64,000 nt of DNA from Amycolatopsis orientalis DSM 40040 = KCTC 9412 (lineage in GTDB: Bacteria > Actinomycetota > Actinomycetes > Mycobacteriales > Pseudonocardiaceae). The notes under the pieces are model-generated. The model saw nothing but the letters and a program-made list of their open reading frames with translations. It searched no databases and was not told where the DNA came from. The stretch's first letter is position 1; the number at the start of each line of letters is the position of its first letter. The stretch spans positions 62,001 to 126,000 of the forward strand of contig NZ_ASJB01000001.1 of the NCBI RefSeq assembly GCF_000478275.1, written 5' to 3'. Shown here piece after piece: positions 1 through 9,345 of this stretch. The position numbers and the translations under genes are program-made.

Positions 1-874
1 AACAGTCCCGGAGCGCGAACAGACCGCAGAACAGGATGTCCTTCTCCCCGACGGCCTGCAAAACGGGAACCCGGATCGCCTTCGTCGCGGGCAGCACGAT
101 GCCGAACACGGCGACGGTTCCCATTCCCGGGACGGAAACCTGATCCTTGGTCGCTTCATCCGCCTCGATGACGCCCGGGTCGGTATTTTCCGTCGCGTAG
201 AACAGCCAGGCACGCGCTCCCGGTTTCGTCACGAAATAGAGCGGATCGCTGCCGAGTGAACCGAGCCGGTCATCCATGAACGCGGGCTGCAGGCCGAAAA
301 GCACGCCGAGGGTCAAGGCGGGTACCGACGGCAGATGCGTCATCCCGGTGAGGATCACGCCGTCGACGTCCTGATACGTCGACGCCTCGGCCGCCACGAT
401 GCCCGAACCGACCGAATGCCCGACGATCACGACCTTCTCGAACGGCGTGCCGCCGACCCGGCCCGCCCGCAGGTGCCCGACCACCTCGTGCATCGACCTC
501 GCCAGTGCCGGCAGCAGGAGCGGGAGGCTGAGCGGTTTGCTGCTCCCGCCGGAGCCGAGCTGATCCGCGGCGAAGGTCGCGTAACCGTGCTTGGCCATGT
601 CGCGCTGGTACGAGTAGCGATCCGGGTCGTAGGGCAGGTCCCAGTAGGCGCTGTTGTAGGTGCCGCCGTGCACCAGGAGCTGCACCGCGCCGGGCGCCGG
701 GCCGTCGGGCAGGCAGAACCGGCCGTGCACCGTCGCCGGTTCACCGAGCGGGCCGGTGACCGGCAGATCCACGTCGGAGCACCGGATGTCGACGGCCGCG
801 GCCGGGGCGGCGACCAGGAATCCACCGAGGAGCACGCAGCAGGCGGCCACCGCCGTGGCCAGTTTGAGCGGCAT
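1..874 (-). CDS. secreted alpha/beta hydrolase, C-terminus cut by window edge
   Basis: The reading frame opens at an ATG at 874 and stays open to the left edge, so 291 residues are visible and the C-terminus is missing. The first 28 or so residues form a hydrophobic signal peptide ending in Ala-rich sequence, so export is likely. The oxyanion-side motif LVHGGTYNS and the nucleophile elbow GHSVG mark an alpha/beta-hydrolase fold, with the Ser of GHSVG as nucleophile. The Asp and His of the triad are probably downstream, partly off the window. The substrate is unknown; an esterase or lipase-like role is only an inference. The gene points away from the divergent-looking leader region but lies on the same strand as the P450, 76 bp downstream of it. 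Confidence 0.85.
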   Translation of the reverse strand, partial: MPLKLATAVAACCVLLGGFLVAAPAAAVDIRCSDVDLPVTGPLGEPATVHGRFCLPDGPAPGAVQLLVHGGTYNSAYWDLPYDPDRYSYQRDMAKHGYATFAADQLGSGGSSKPLSLPLLLPALARSMHEVVGHLRAGRVGGTPFEKVVIVGHSVGSGIVAAEASTYQDVDGVILTGMTHLPSVPALTLGVLFGLQPAFMDDRLGSLGSDPLYFVTKPGARAWLFYATENTDPGVIEADEATKDQVSVPGMGTVAVFGIVLPATKAIRVPVLQAVGEKDILFCGLFALRDC

Positions 875-950
875 TCTCACAGAACCCTCTCCGGAATCGG
901 AACGCTCGGAAGGAGCACGAACCCTACACCTGGTAATCGAACGCTCACCG

Positions 951-2294
951 TCAGCCCGAGGTTCGGGCCAGCACGGTCATCGGCAAGCGATTCGGCTGCA
1001 TCGTCGCTTTGATCTTGGGAAAGACCTTCACCCCAGGTAGCGGCTTCAACCGCCACCGCGCGCCGATCGTCGCCGCGACCAAGGCGATCTCCGTCGGGGC
1101 GAACTGATGCCCGGGGCACAGCCGGGCGCCGGCGCCGAACGGGATGAACGCGCCCTTCGGCACGGCCGCGGCCCGCTCCGGCTCCCAGCGGTCCGGGTCG
1201 AAACGGCCGGGATCGGGGAACCAGCGGGGATCCCGGTGCAGGGTGTGCTGGCTGACCGCGACCTCGGTACCGGCGGGGAGGCGCACGCCGCCGAGTTCGA
1301 CGTCCTCCCTGGCTCGCCGCATCAGGATCACCGGCGGGGTCAGGCGGACGACCTCGTTGATGATCCGCTGTGTGTAGACCAGGCGCGGCAGGTGTTCGAA
1401 GCGCGCGGGCCCGCCGGCCAGGACCTCGTCGACCTCGGCGTGGAACCTGCGTTCGACGTCCGGCCTTGCCCCGATCTCGTGGAAGAACCAGGCCAGCGCG
1501 ACGGCGGTGGTCTCGGCACCGGTGGTGAGGATCGTGATGACCTCGTCCTCCACCTGGCGGTCGGTCATCTTCTCACCGGTCTCGTCGTCCTTGGCCAGCA
1601 ACAACATCGACAGCAGATCCCCCTGGTCGCCGCCCTTCTCACGCGCGCTGAGGACCGCGTCGCCGATGACCCGCCGGAGCCGCGCGGCCGCGGCGTCGAA
1701 CTCGCGGTTCGCCGGGATCGGCAGCCGCTCGACGAACTTCGGCGAAAAGGCCCTGACCATGACGTACTTCAGCATGATCGGGATCGACCGCTGGATCTCG
1801 GCGAGCGCGTCGTCGCCGAGTTCGGTGGAGAACAGCGTCCGCCCGGAGATGGTCAGCGCGAGATCCTGCATCCGCCGGTCGAATTCCACCACCTCGCCCG
1901 GTTTCCACGAGTCGGCAAGGTCTACAGCGAGCTTCGTCATCGTCGACTCGGCGTAGAGTTCGATGCGGCTTCGCTGGAAGGCGGGCAACATCATCCGCCG
2001 TTGCCGCTGGTTGAAGGCGCCGTTGGAGGTCGCCAGCCCGTCACCGAACAACGGCCGCATTTTGTCGAACACAATGCCTTTGTCGAACTTCCCCGCGTCG
2101 GCGGCGAGCAGCCGCCAGGCCAGTTCCGGCGTGGTGACCAGGTAAACGGGCATCGGGCCGAAGTCGAGGCGGACGACGTCGCCGTGTGATCGCAGTGACG
2201 ACAGCAGTTTCAGCGGGTCACGCAGCATCGGCACGGTGTGCCCGAGCAGCGGCCAGCGGCCCGGTGCGACGGCGACGTCCGGAGGTGGTGCCAT
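951..2294 (-). CDS. cytochrome P450
   Basis: This 447-residue protein has the normal length of a bacterial class I P450 and no membrane anchor. It shows the I-helix oxygen-activation motif GAETT near residues 259-263, the K-helix ExxR (Glu314 to Arg317, in EVVRLTPP) and the heme loop FIPFGAGARLCPG, with Cys393 as the thiolate ligand. It resembles the pentalenene-oxygenase-like P450s of actinomycetes, which hydroxylate terpenes or fatty acids using separate ferredoxin partners; none is encoded nearby. The start at 2294 has a purine-rich GGGAGA about 13 nt upstream. It is divergent from a SAM methyltransferase, so the two might act together, but nothing proves it. Confidence 0.93.
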   Translation of the reverse strand: MAPPPDVAVAPGRWPLLGHTVPMLRDPLKLLSSLRSHGDVVRLDFGPMPVYLVTTPELAWRLLAADAGKFDKGIVFDKMRPLFGDGLATSNGAFNQRQRRMMLPAFQRSRIELYAESTMTKLAVDLADSWKPGEVVEFDRRMQDLALTISGRTLFSTELGDDALAEIQRSIPIMLKYVMVRAFSPKFVERLPIPANREFDAAAARLRRVIGDAVLSAREKGGDQGDLLSMLLLAKDDETGEKMTDRQVEDEVITILTTGAETTAVALAWFFHEIGARPDVERRFHAEVDEVLAGGPARFEHLPRLVYTQRIINEVVRLTPPVILMRRAREDVELGGVRLPAGTEVAVSQHTLHRDPRWFPDPGRFDPDRWEPERAAAVPKGAFIPFGAGARLCPGHQFAPTEIALVAATIGARWRLKPLPGVKVFPKIKATMQPNRLPMTVLARTSG

Positions 2295-2467
2295 CGTGCT
2301 CGTCTCCCGGTACCTTGGCCGTTGAACCCGGTCACCTTAGGACCGCCGGACGGCGGACGGGGTTCCGTCGCCGCACATCCACACGATCGGACGATGGCAA
2401 CCCGGCCGCGGCCGCCCGCTAGACTCCTGTGCCCCAACGGATCCCTCACGGAACGGCGGCGACGACG
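2295..2467. promoter_or_regulatory. divergent intergenic region P450 / methyltransferase
   Basis: This 173 bp gap separates two outward-facing genes and should carry both promoters. On the plus strand TAGACT at 2420-2425 is a plausible -10 hexamer, giving a start around 2432 and a leader of about 36 nt to the GTG at 2468. No convincing -35 or operator dyad was seen. Confidence 0.4.
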
Positions 2468-3280
2468 GTGACTTCGAACCTGAGCTGGGTACCCCCCGAG
2501 GTCGACATGACCGTGCCGAATCCCGCCCGGGTCTACGACTACTGGCTGGACGGCGACCACAACTTCCAGGCCGACCGCGAACTGGGCGAGCAGATCCTGA
2601 AGATCATGCCCGGCGTCCGCGACGCGGCCCGGCTCAACCGCGCCTTCCTGCGCCGTGCCGCGCTGCACATGGTGGACGCGGGCGTGCGGCAGTTCCTCGA
2701 CATCGGCTCCGGCATCCCGACCGTCGGCAACCTGCACGAGATCGTCCAGCAGGCCGACCCGGCCTGCCGCGTGGTCTACGTCGACCGCGAATCGGTCGCC
2801 GTGGCGCACGCCAAACTGCTGCTGCGCGGCAACGACCGCTGCGCCGCGCTCCAAGCCGACCTGCGCGACGTCGACCAGCTCCTCGACGCGCCCGAAACGC
2901 GGGAACTGCTGGATCTCGACCAGCCGGTCGGCGTGTTCATGTTGCTGCTGCTGCATTTCGTGCCGGACGCCTGGGATCCGCACGCGATCCTCGCCCGCTA
3001 CCGGGACCGCATCGCCCCCGGCAGTTTCCTCGCCCTCTCGCACGTCGCCGCCGACGCGGATTCGAGCGGTCTCGACGAGGCCATCGAGGCGTACAAGAGC
3101 ACGCAGAACATCCCGATCCCCCGGACACACGACCAGGTGCAGTCGTTCTTCGAGGGTTTCGACGTCATCGAGCCGGGTGTCGTCGGCTGCGCGATGTGGA
3201 ACCCGCAGGGTGCCGGTGACATGTCCAACGACCCGGAGATCAACTCGCTTCCGTACGCCGGCGTCGGCCGGAAACCGTAG
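2468..3280 (+). CDS. SAM-dependent methyltransferase, DUF574 (Methyltransf_19) family
   Basis: The protein is 270 residues from the GTG at 2468; an upstream in-frame GTG at 2429 would add 13 residues, but the family usually starts right before the conserved SNLSWVPPEVD segment, so 2468 is preferred. The signature VPNPARVYDYWLDG and the AdoMet-binding stretch FLDIGSGIPT are typical of this actinobacteria-specific family of Rossmann-fold methyltransferases, which is strongly expanded in these genomes. The natural substrate of the family is unknown to me. It is divergent from the P450 and convergent with the secreted NTF2-like gene, with a long palindrome between them. Confidence 0.88.
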   Translation: MTSNLSWVPPEVDMTVPNPARVYDYWLDGDHNFQADRELGEQILKIMPGVRDAARLNRAFLRRAALHMVDAGVRQFLDIGSGIPTVGNLHEIVQQADPACRVVYVDRESVAVAHAKLLLRGNDRCAALQADLRDVDQLLDAPETRELLDLDQPVGVFMLLLLHFVPDAWDPHAILARYRDRIAPGSFLALSHVAADADSSGLDEAIEAYKSTQNIPIPRTHDQVQSFFEGFDVIEPGVVGCAMWNPQGAGDMSNDPEINSLPYAGVGRKP

Positions 3281-3287
3281 CCCGCCC

Positions 3288-3331
3288 TCGTGAGTGGTAA
3301 TGACGGTTAGAACCGTCATTACCACTCACGA
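3288..3331. terminator. palindrome family A, copy 1 (convergent gene ends)
   Basis: Two perfectly complementary 21-nt arms starting TCGTGAGTGGTAATGACGGT flank a 2-nt loop (AG). It sits 7 nt after the methyltransferase stop and 5 nt before the stop of the convergent gene, as expected for a bidirectional terminator. There is no U-tract. Five more copies occur in this window. Confidence 0.7.
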
Positions 3332-3336
3332 CCCCC

Positions 3337-3825
3337 TCAGGGCAGGACGTCGGTCACGGTGTCCTTGATGACCTGCCACTTACCGTGCTGGCGGACCAGC
3401 GTCAGGCTGATCGTGTAGTGCCTGTCGATGTTCTGCGACGGCGCCTTGTAGTAGGCGTCGAGGATCGCGTAGCCCATCTTGCAGTCCTCGACGACGGTGT
3501 GGGTCACCGTCCACGGCATGCTCCACTCGTACGGGAGCTTGAACTGCACGTCGATCACCGGGTCGACGTTGGCGGCGTAGCCGATGATCGTCTGGCCCTT
3601 GCGGCCGATGGTGACCATGTCCTGGTGGATGATCGCCCGGTAGCGGGCCGCGTCTCGTTTGTTGTAGCTGTCCATGTCCTCCCAAACGGCGCGGTCGAAC
3701 GACCGCCGGCAGGCCTGCCGTTCGCTCTCGGCCTGCTGCTCGCCCGCGGTCGCCGCGGCGGGCACGCCGATTCCCGCCGCCGCCACGACCAGCCCGGCCA
3801 ACGCCGCGTAATACCGCTTGCGCAT
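3337..3825 (-). CDS. secreted NTF2-like (SnoaL/DUF4440-type) protein
   Basis: The 162-residue product begins with a classical signal peptide (basic MRKRYYAALAG, hydrophobic core, Ala-rich cleavage region near residue 27). The mature part, about 135 residues, has the size and pattern of an NTF2-like cone: an N-terminal helical segment DRAVWEDMDSYNKRDAARY, then a sheet-rich body ending HGKWQVIKDTVTDVLP, a typical closing strand of DUF4440 proteins. Two Cys residues in the mature chain could form a disulfide. The start at 3825 is supported by GAGGAGAA just upstream. Function is unknown; such proteins range from binding modules to small enzymes. Confidence 0.75.
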   Translation of the reverse strand: MRKRYYAALAGLVVAAAGIGVPAAATAGEQQAESERQACRRSFDRAVWEDMDSYNKRDAARYRAIIHQDMVTIGRKGQTIIGYAANVDPVIDVQFKLPYEWSMPWTVTHTVVEDCKMGYAILDAYYKAPSQNIDRHYTISLTLVRQHGKWQVIKDTVTDVLP

Positions 3826-3949
3826 AGGGTTCTCCTCATCACGTCCGGTACTTCGTCCAGCAGGAGGTTCGCCGGACGGCGCATCACAGCTGCATCACTT
3901 CCGCATCGGCGCGGGCCCGCGGCCGGTTAACCTCGCGGGAGGGGGTGCG

Positions 3950-6709
3950 ATGGAGTTTCGGGTGCTGGGGCCGGTGCAGTGCCGCGACGGCGGACGGCCG
4001 CTGAAGCTGGCCGGTCCGCGGCAGGAGCGGATCCTGGCCGCGCTGCTGCTCGGCGCCGATCGCGTCGTGTCCGTTTCGCGGCTGGTGGACGTCGTCTGGG
4101 ACGAGGATCCGCCCGCCACGGCGACCCGGCAGATCCGCAACCTCACCACCGCACTGAAACGCACCCTCGTCGCCGAGGGTGCGGGCGAAGACGTCCTGAC
4201 CGCGGAGGGACCCGGTTTCGTCCTGCGTCCGCCTTCTTTCGACCTGCGTTCGTTCGAGGAACACGTCTCGCGCGGCGAGTTCCGCGAGGCACTCGCGTGC
4301 TGGCACGGTCCCGCACTGTCCGGTGTGGACAGTGCGGTGCTGCGCGGCGAAGCGGACGAACTCGACGAACGCCGTCTGTCCGTTGTGGAACGCTGCCTGG
4401 ACGAAGAGATCTCCGCCGGTGAGGACTCCGTCGCCGAACTGACGGCACTGGTCGCCGAGCACCCGTTCCGGGAGGCGTTCGCCGGGCTGCTCATGCGCGC
4501 GCTCCACCAGCAGGGCAGGCAGGCCGACGCGCTGAACGTCTACCGGCGGACGCAGACGAGGCTGGTGGACGAACTCGGGATCGACCCCGGGCCGAAGCTG
4601 CGCGAACTCTACGAGCGGATTCTCCGCGACGAACCGGAGTACGGGAAGGCGCGCTGCTTCCTCCCTTACGACGTACCGGATTTCACCGGCCGGGAGGGAG
4701 AGATCCGCCGCCTTCTCGACGCCGTCCGGCTCGGACGGCCCGTGGTGGTCGACGGGATGGCGGGGGTCGGCAAGACCACGCTCGCCGTCCACGCCGCGCA
4801 CCGGCTCGCCGCGGATTTCCCCGACGGGCAGCTGTTCGTCGACCTTCACGGCCATTCCCCGGCACGGGAACCGCTCCCGCCCGAAGCAGCCCTCGAAGCC
4901 CTGCTCGGGCAGCTGGACGTTCCGGCGAGCAGACTGCCGGGCGGTGTGGACCGGCGAGCCGCACTGTGGCGGACCACGACCGCGGGCCGGTCGCTGCTCG
5001 TGGTGCTCGACAACGCCGCGAGCGCCGAACAGTTGCGGCCTCTCCTGCCCGGCTCGGCCACGGTCGCCCTCGTGGTCACCGGCAGGCGACGGCTGGCGGC
5101 CATCGACGGCGCCGCCTCGATCAGCCTCGACGTCCTCCCGGACGAACAGGCGGGCGCGCTGTTCGCCGCGGCGTCGGGGCGGCCGGACGCGGGGGTGGCC
5201 GCCTTGTGCGGGAACCTGCCACTGGCGATCCGCATCGCCGCCGCCCGCTTGCAGCACCGTCCACACTGGACGGTGCACACCCTCGCCGAACGGCTGGGTT
5301 CCGAACACGACAGGCTGGCCGAACTGAAGGTCGCCGGACGTGACGTCGCCGCCGCGTTCACACTGTCCTATCAGGACCTGGACGCCGCCGCGCAGCGGAT
5401 GTTCCGCCTGCTGGGGAGAAATCCGGGTACCGACATCGGCGTACCCGCGGCCGCCGCGCTGGCCGGGGTCGGCGAGCCCGAAGCCGAGCGACTGCTGGAA
5501 GAGCTGCTCGACGCCCACCTGCTCACGCAACGGGCCTTGGGCCGGTACTCGTTCCATGACCTGATCGCCGAGCACGCCCGCACCGCGGCCCGTGACGAGG
5601 AAGCGGTTCCGGCGGTGGGCAGGCTGCTCGACCACTACCGCGACGGTCATGGAGAGGGCTGGTACGTCACGGAACGGGCCAACCTGGTCGCGGTGACCCG
5701 CCACGCCCTCGACACCGGTCATGACGACCACGCCTGGCGGATCGCCGAAAAGACCGCCGAACACCTCCGCGAAAGCGGGCATCTCGACGAAATGCTCGCC
5801 GTGGCGCGGACCGGCGTGACCGCCGCCCGCCGGATCGGTGATCCGGACACGCTCCAGCGGAGCCTCGCGAGCCTGACGTTGGCGTTCTGGGAGAACGGGC
5901 GGCTCGCCGAGGGCATGCGCTGCGCACTGGAGCGGCTGGACGTCGTCCGCGAATCCGGCGACCGCGGCGCCGAAGCGATCGCACTGTCCAGAGCGGGCGC
6001 TCTGCACGGCATGCTCGGTCATTTTCCCGAAGCGATCCGGTTCTATCGGGACGGACTCGCCGTGGCGGACGAGACCGCCGACCCCGAGACCGCCGCCACG
6101 CTCTGGGGCAACCTCAGCAACGTGCAGGAGATCCTCGGGCTGCTGGACGACGCGCTGGCCTCGGCCCGGCGGTCGGTGGCGCTGCGCGCGGATCCCCGCG
6201 GCACGGTCCTCAGCGCGGCCCAGCTCGGCCTGGTCCTCGCCCGGCACGGCCGGTTCGAGGAGGCGTTCGAGGTCACCGGCCGTTCCATCGCCTCGGCACG
6301 GGATCTCGGATACCTGTTCGGCGAGGCGTGGAGCCTCATCGACCACACCGACGCGCTGCTGCTCGCCCATCGGCCCCGTGAGGCGCGCGAGCACGCCGAA
6401 CGCGCGTGCGCGATCCTCACCCGGCTCAACCATCCGCTGCTGCTGACCATGGCGGCCAACAGTCTCGGTACCGCCTGGCTCGCGCTCGGCGAAGCGTCGG
6501 CGGGTCTCGACAGGCACCGCCTCGCGCTCGAAACGGCGAGGCGGATCGGCTACCGGTTGCAGGAGGCCCGTGCGCTGGCCGGGATCGGGCAGGCCCGTGC
6601 CGCGCTCGGCGAAGAGGTGGACGCCGACTTCCGGGCGGCACGGGAGCACTACCGCGCGATGGGCCTGTCCGCCGGATCGCTGAAGGTCGTCACCTCAGGA
6701 ACTCGGTGA
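3950..6709 (+). CDS. SARP/AfsR-type transcriptional regulator with NB-ARC and TPR domains
   Basis: The 919-residue protein has an OmpR-like winged helix (about residues 1-90), a bacterial transcriptional activation domain (about 95-240, with DALNVYRRTQTRLVDELG), an NB-ARC ATPase with P-loop GMAGVGKTT at 269-277 and a Walker B-like LLVVLDNA near 347, and a C-terminal half of TPR-like helical repeats. This is the AfsR/large SARP layout, in which nucleotide binding switches a DNA-binding activator of secondary metabolism or stress genes. The ATG at 3950 is chosen because it directly precedes the conserved FRVLGPV start; the frame is open further upstream into the divergent promoter. Its 3' end overlaps the convergent hydrolase gene by 20 bp. 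Its targets are not evident. Confidence 0.9.
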   Translation: MEFRVLGPVQCRDGGRPLKLAGPRQERILAALLLGADRVVSVSRLVDVVWDEDPPATATRQIRNLTTALKRTLVAEGAGEDVLTAEGPGFVLRPPSFDLRSFEEHVSRGEFREALACWHGPALSGVDSAVLRGEADELDERRLSVVERCLDEEISAGEDSVAELTALVAEHPFREAFAGLLMRALHQQGRQADALNVYRRTQTRLVDELGIDPGPKLRELYERILRDEPEYGKARCFLPYDVPDFTGREGEIRRLLDAVRLGRPVVVDGMAGVGKTTLAVHAAHRLAADFPDGQLFVDLHGHSPAREPLPPEAALEALLGQLDVPASRLPGGVDRRAALWRTTTAGRSLLVVLDNAASAEQLRPLLPGSATVALVVTGRRRLAAIDGAASISLDVLPDEQAGALFAAASGRPDAGVAALCGNLPLAIRIAAARLQHRPHWTVHTLAERLGSEHDRLAELKVAGRDVAAAFTLSYQDLDAAAQRMFRLLGRNPGTDIGVPAAAALAGVGEPEAERLLEELLDAHLLTQRALGRYSFHDLIAEHARTAARDEEAVPAVGRLLDHYRDGHGEGWYVTERANLVAVTRHALDTGHDDHAWRIAEKTAEHLRESGHLDEMLAVARTGVTAARRIGDPDTLQRSLASLTLAFWENGRLAEGMRCALERLDVVRESGDRGAEAIALSRAGALHGMLGHFPEAIRFYRDGLAVADETADPETAATLWGNLSNVQEILGLLDDALASARRSVALRADPRGTVLSAAQLGLVLARHGRFEEAFEVTGRSIASARDLGYLFGEAWSLIDHTDALLLAHRPREAREHAERACAILTRLNHPLLLTMAANSLGTAWLALGEASAGLDRHRLALETARRIGYRLQEARALAGIGQARAALGEEVDADFRAAREHYRAMGLSAGSLKVVTSGTR

Positions 6710-7487
6710 GCGGCGCGCGCAGGACGTCCGGCTGGTGAAGGACTCCGTGGTCCTGGCCCTCGACGGTGACGTGCCGGGCACCGGGGACGGCCTCGGCGAC
6801 GGCGCGGGCGGCGGCACGCATCCAGGTGTCGCTCTCCCCGCCGTCCATGACCAGGGTGGGCACGGTGATCTTGGCGAACCTGGCCGCGGGCAGGACGTTG
6901 CCGGGACCGCACAGCGCGAGGTCGTAGGGCAGCGTGTGGGCGAGGCCGGTGAACCAGGCCCAGAACGGGTCGTCCCGCATACCCTTGACGACCTCGGCGG
7001 GGGTGGCCGCCGCCTCGACCAGGAACAGCTCCGCCGCGTCGTCACGATTGCCGTCGGCGATGAGCGCCCGGACACGGTCGAAGATGTCGGCCGCGGGCTT
7101 CGGACGGCTGTCGTCGACGACATAAGGCGGCTCGTACACCGCGAGGCTGGTCATGGCGACGCCTCTGGCGGCGGCTTCCAGCGCCAGCACCGCTCCCGAC
7201 GAGTGCCCGAAGACCGCCGCCGCACCGCCGACGTGGTCGATCAGCGCGGCGAGGTCTTCGACTTCGCGCTCCACCGAGTAGACCGCGCCCGCCCCGCTGT
7301 CGCCCCGGCCGCGCCGGTCGTAGGCGATCGCGGTGAAGTCCGTGGCCAGCGTGGCGGCCAGGCCGGCCACGGTCGTCCGGTCGTTGAACGCGCCGCCGAC
7401 CAGGATCACCGGCGTGCCTTCACCGGTGCGTTCGAAGGCGATCGGGGTGCCATCGGCCGAGGTCACGGTCTCGAACGAGGTGGTCAT
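6690..7487 (-). CDS. alpha/beta hydrolase
   Basis: This 265-residue cytosolic protein has the fold markers ILVGGAFNDR (oxyanion hole strand), nucleophile elbow GHSSG (Ser96), an acid candidate in LVMDGGESD and a late His in GQDHGVL. Family members of this size are esterases, haloperoxidase-like enzymes or lactonases; the substrate is not predictable here. The ATG at 7487 is favoured over one four codons upstream because GGAGG lies at ideal spacing before it. The last 20 bp overlap the end of the SARP gene on the opposite strand. Confidence 0.85.
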   Translation of the reverse strand: MTTSFETVTSADGTPIAFERTGEGTPVILVGGAFNDRTTVAGLAATLATDFTAIAYDRRGRGDSGAGAVYSVEREVEDLAALIDHVGGAAAVFGHSSGAVLALEAAARGVAMTSLAVYEPPYVVDDSRPKPAADIFDRVRALIADGNRDDAAELFLVEAAATPAEVVKGMRDDPFWAWFTGLAHTLPYDLALCGPGNVLPAARFAKITVPTLVMDGGESDTWMRAAARAVAEAVPGARHVTVEGQDHGVLHQPDVLRAPLTEFLR

Positions 7488-7557
7488 CAGGTCCTCCACA
7501 GGGTCGCTTCACTCTAGCTTTCGTCCCTGAGTCGGAGCCGACGACCACCGCTCGACA

Positions 7558-8706
7558 TCACCGCCGAAGTTCTCCGAAGAATTCGCGGAGCTCGGTCACC
7601 ACGTCGTCCGGAACGGCCATCGCGACCATGTGGCTGGGACTCTCGTGGTCGGCCCAGCGCACGATGTCGTTCTTGCGCGAGGCGATCTTGCGCAACACGG
7701 CGGGGCCACCGTGCGAGACTCCGGTCGGGACCACGGTCTGGTCCATCGGCATCGCGGCCGCACCCTCGTAGTACGGCCACAGCGAGGTACCACCGGTCGC
7801 GGTCAGCCAGTACAGCGTCGCGTTGGTGAGCAGGAGGTCGCGGTCGATCGGCTCGGCGGGACCGGCGCCGTCCGGCCAGCCGTCGAACTCCTTGAACCGT
7901 TCGACCAGGTAGGCCAGTTGCGCGACCGGCGAATCGAGGAAGCCGAAGCTCAGCGTCTGCGGCCTGCTCGTCGTGTAGGCCCCGTAGCCGCTGCCACCCG
8001 CGAAGCGTTCCATCAGTCCCGACAGCTCGGCCTGGTCCTGTTCGGTCAGGCCCTCGAAGTCGGCCGGATCGCCCATCGGCACGCCGAGTCCGGAGGTGAT
8101 GTGGGAGCCGATGACGTGGCCGGGCGCGTACGCCGCCAGGCAGGGCGTCACCAGCGCTCCGGCGTCGTTCCCGTGTGCGCCATAGCGTTCATAACCGAGG
8201 CGGCGCATCAGCTCCGCCCAGGTCCGAGCGACCCTCGCGATATCCCACGGCCGCTCGTCGGCCGGTTCCGGGAACGGAGAGAAGCCGAAACCCGGCAAGG
8301 AGGGCGCGACGACGTGGAAGGCACGCGAAGGGTCGAGACCGTGGGCCCGCGGGTCCGTGAGCGGTCCCAGGACGTTCAGGAACTCCGCGATCGAATTCGG
8401 CCAGCTGTGCGTCATGATCAGCGGGATCGCGTCCGATTCGGGCGAACGGACGTGCAGGAAGTGCACCTGCTGGCCATCGATCACCGTGGTGTACTGCGGG
8501 AACTCGTTGAGCTGCTTCTCGTACGCGCGCCAGTCGTACCCGTCGCGCCAGTACTCGGCCAGCTCCTTGAGGTAGCCGACCGGCACACCCCGGCTCCATT
8601 CGGCACCGGGCAGCGCGGACGGCCAGCGGGTGCGGGCCAGCCGATCGGTCAGGTCGTCCAGATCGGACTGCGGGATGTCGATGCGGAACTGCTCGATGTC
8701 GGTCAT
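7558..8706 (-). CDS. epoxide hydrolase (EHN-domain family)
   Basis: The 382-residue product begins with the epoxide-hydrolase N-terminal domain ([23 protein letters not shown]), followed by the alpha/beta-hydrolase core. HSWPNS at 100-105 corresponds to the HGxP-type oxyanion motif, and AHGNDAGA places the nucleophilic Asp at residue 181. The family opens epoxides to diols through a covalent ester. The Gly-Gly usually before the nucleophile is His-Gly-Asn here, a common variant in actinomycete members annotated as epoxide hydrolases, so true epoxide activity is uncertain. The ATG at 8706 is preferred; upstream in-frame sequence runs into the family A palindrome and is not coding. Confidence 0.85.
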   Translation of the reverse strand: MTDIEQFRIDIPQSDLDDLTDRLARTRWPSALPGAEWSRGVPVGYLKELAEYWRDGYDWRAYEKQLNEFPQYTTVIDGQQVHFLHVRSPESDAIPLIMTHSWPNSIAEFLNVLGPLTDPRAHGLDPSRAFHVVAPSLPGFGFSPFPEPADERPWDIARVARTWAELMRRLGYERYGAHGNDAGALVTPCLAAYAPGHVIGSHITSGLGVPMGDPADFEGLTEQDQAELSGLMERFAGGSGYGAYTTSRPQTLSFGFLDSPVAQLAYLVERFKEFDGWPDGAGPAEPIDRDLLLTNATLYWLTATGGTSLWPYYEGAAAMPMDQTVVPTGVSHGGPAVLRKIASRKNDIVRWADHESPSHMVAMAVPDDVVTELREFFGELRR

Positions 8707-8750
8707 GACACGACCGTAAAGACCATATAGGACAGTTCGTGACCTAAAGC

Positions 8751-8796
8751 CTCGTGAGTGGTAATGACGGTTAGAACCATCATTACCACTCACGAG
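8751..8796. repeat. palindrome family A, copy 2
   Basis: Arms of 22 nt with one mismatch (an A in place of G in the right arm) around an AG loop. Unlike the other copies it lies upstream of a gene start, 44 bp before the epoxide hydrolase ATG, and has no gene end next to it on either side. Its flanks match those of copy 3, which suggests the segment was duplicated. Confidence 0.75.
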
Positions 8797-9290
8797 ACCG
8801 GCGGCTGATCCCCAACCCGATCCGTGAAGGGCTCCTTCCCGGTGAGTGTCCTGATTTCCCGCATCGTCGGACTGGTCGCCCAGTCTCAGACCTTGGTCGA
8901 CGGAAGATCCGAGACACTCGACGTCCCCGATCTTCCGTTGATCAAGCTCATGCCGATCACGACCTGTGGACCAGCACCCCCTAGTGGGGAAGATTCCGGA
9001 CGTTCAACGGCCGCAATCTTCCCCACACCGCTTACGACTCACGAGGCCGGCGGCTCATCCCCCAACCCGGGTAGTGCCAGGTAGTGAAGGACTCCTTCAC
9101 TACCTTCAGGGTCAGGGTCCCGGCAAAGTCTCAGAGTTGCTGGTCAGCGCTGCTCTTGGTGGTCCGGATGTGACATCGCTGGCGCCTTCGAGGTTCGAGT
9201 GTGGAGGCCCCCTTCCCTCGGCTCAGCCGAGGAAACTCGACCTTCGCCCCGTCCGGCGGGGCCCAAGACGCCGGCAGGTGACCTGAAAGC
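8797..9290. other. noncoding stretch with several hairpins and degenerate repeats
   Basis: No credible gene was found in about 490 bp; the open frames here lack actinomycete codon character and recognisable motifs. Potential hairpins lie at 8870-8885 (6-bp arms), 8900-8938 (10-bp arms ACGGAAGATC, 19-nt loop), 8984-9026 (12-bp arms GTGGGGAAGATT, 19-nt loop) and 9081-9103 (11-bp arms GTAGTGAAGGA, 1-nt centre). A block that follows the palindrome at 8789-8838 (CTCACGAG, then CCGGCGGCTGATCCCC, then GTGAAGG) recurs at 9038-9100, so the region looks built by duplication and decay. Confidence 0.55.
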
Positions 9291-9336
9291 CTCGTGAGTG
9301 GTAATGAGGGTTAGAACCGTCATTACCACTCACGAG
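9291..9336. terminator. palindrome family A, copy 3 (end of PL8 gene)
   Basis: 22-nt arms with one mismatch around an AG loop, 10 nt beyond the stop of the PL8 lyase gene. The preceding bases GACCTGAAAGC and the following ACCGGCGG nearly match the flanks of copy 2. Confidence 0.7.
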
Positions 9337-9345
9337 ACCGGCGGT

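Noticed and set aside
3884..6649. Long minus-strand open frame of about 920 codons opposite the SARP gene
   Set aside because: It mirrors the high-GC coding strand, has no recognisable motifs, and overlaps a clear regulator with all expected domains.
8824..9084. Possible 86-codon gene in the noncoding gap
   Set aside because: No ribosome-binding site or codon bias; it runs through hairpins and ends in a decayed repeat.
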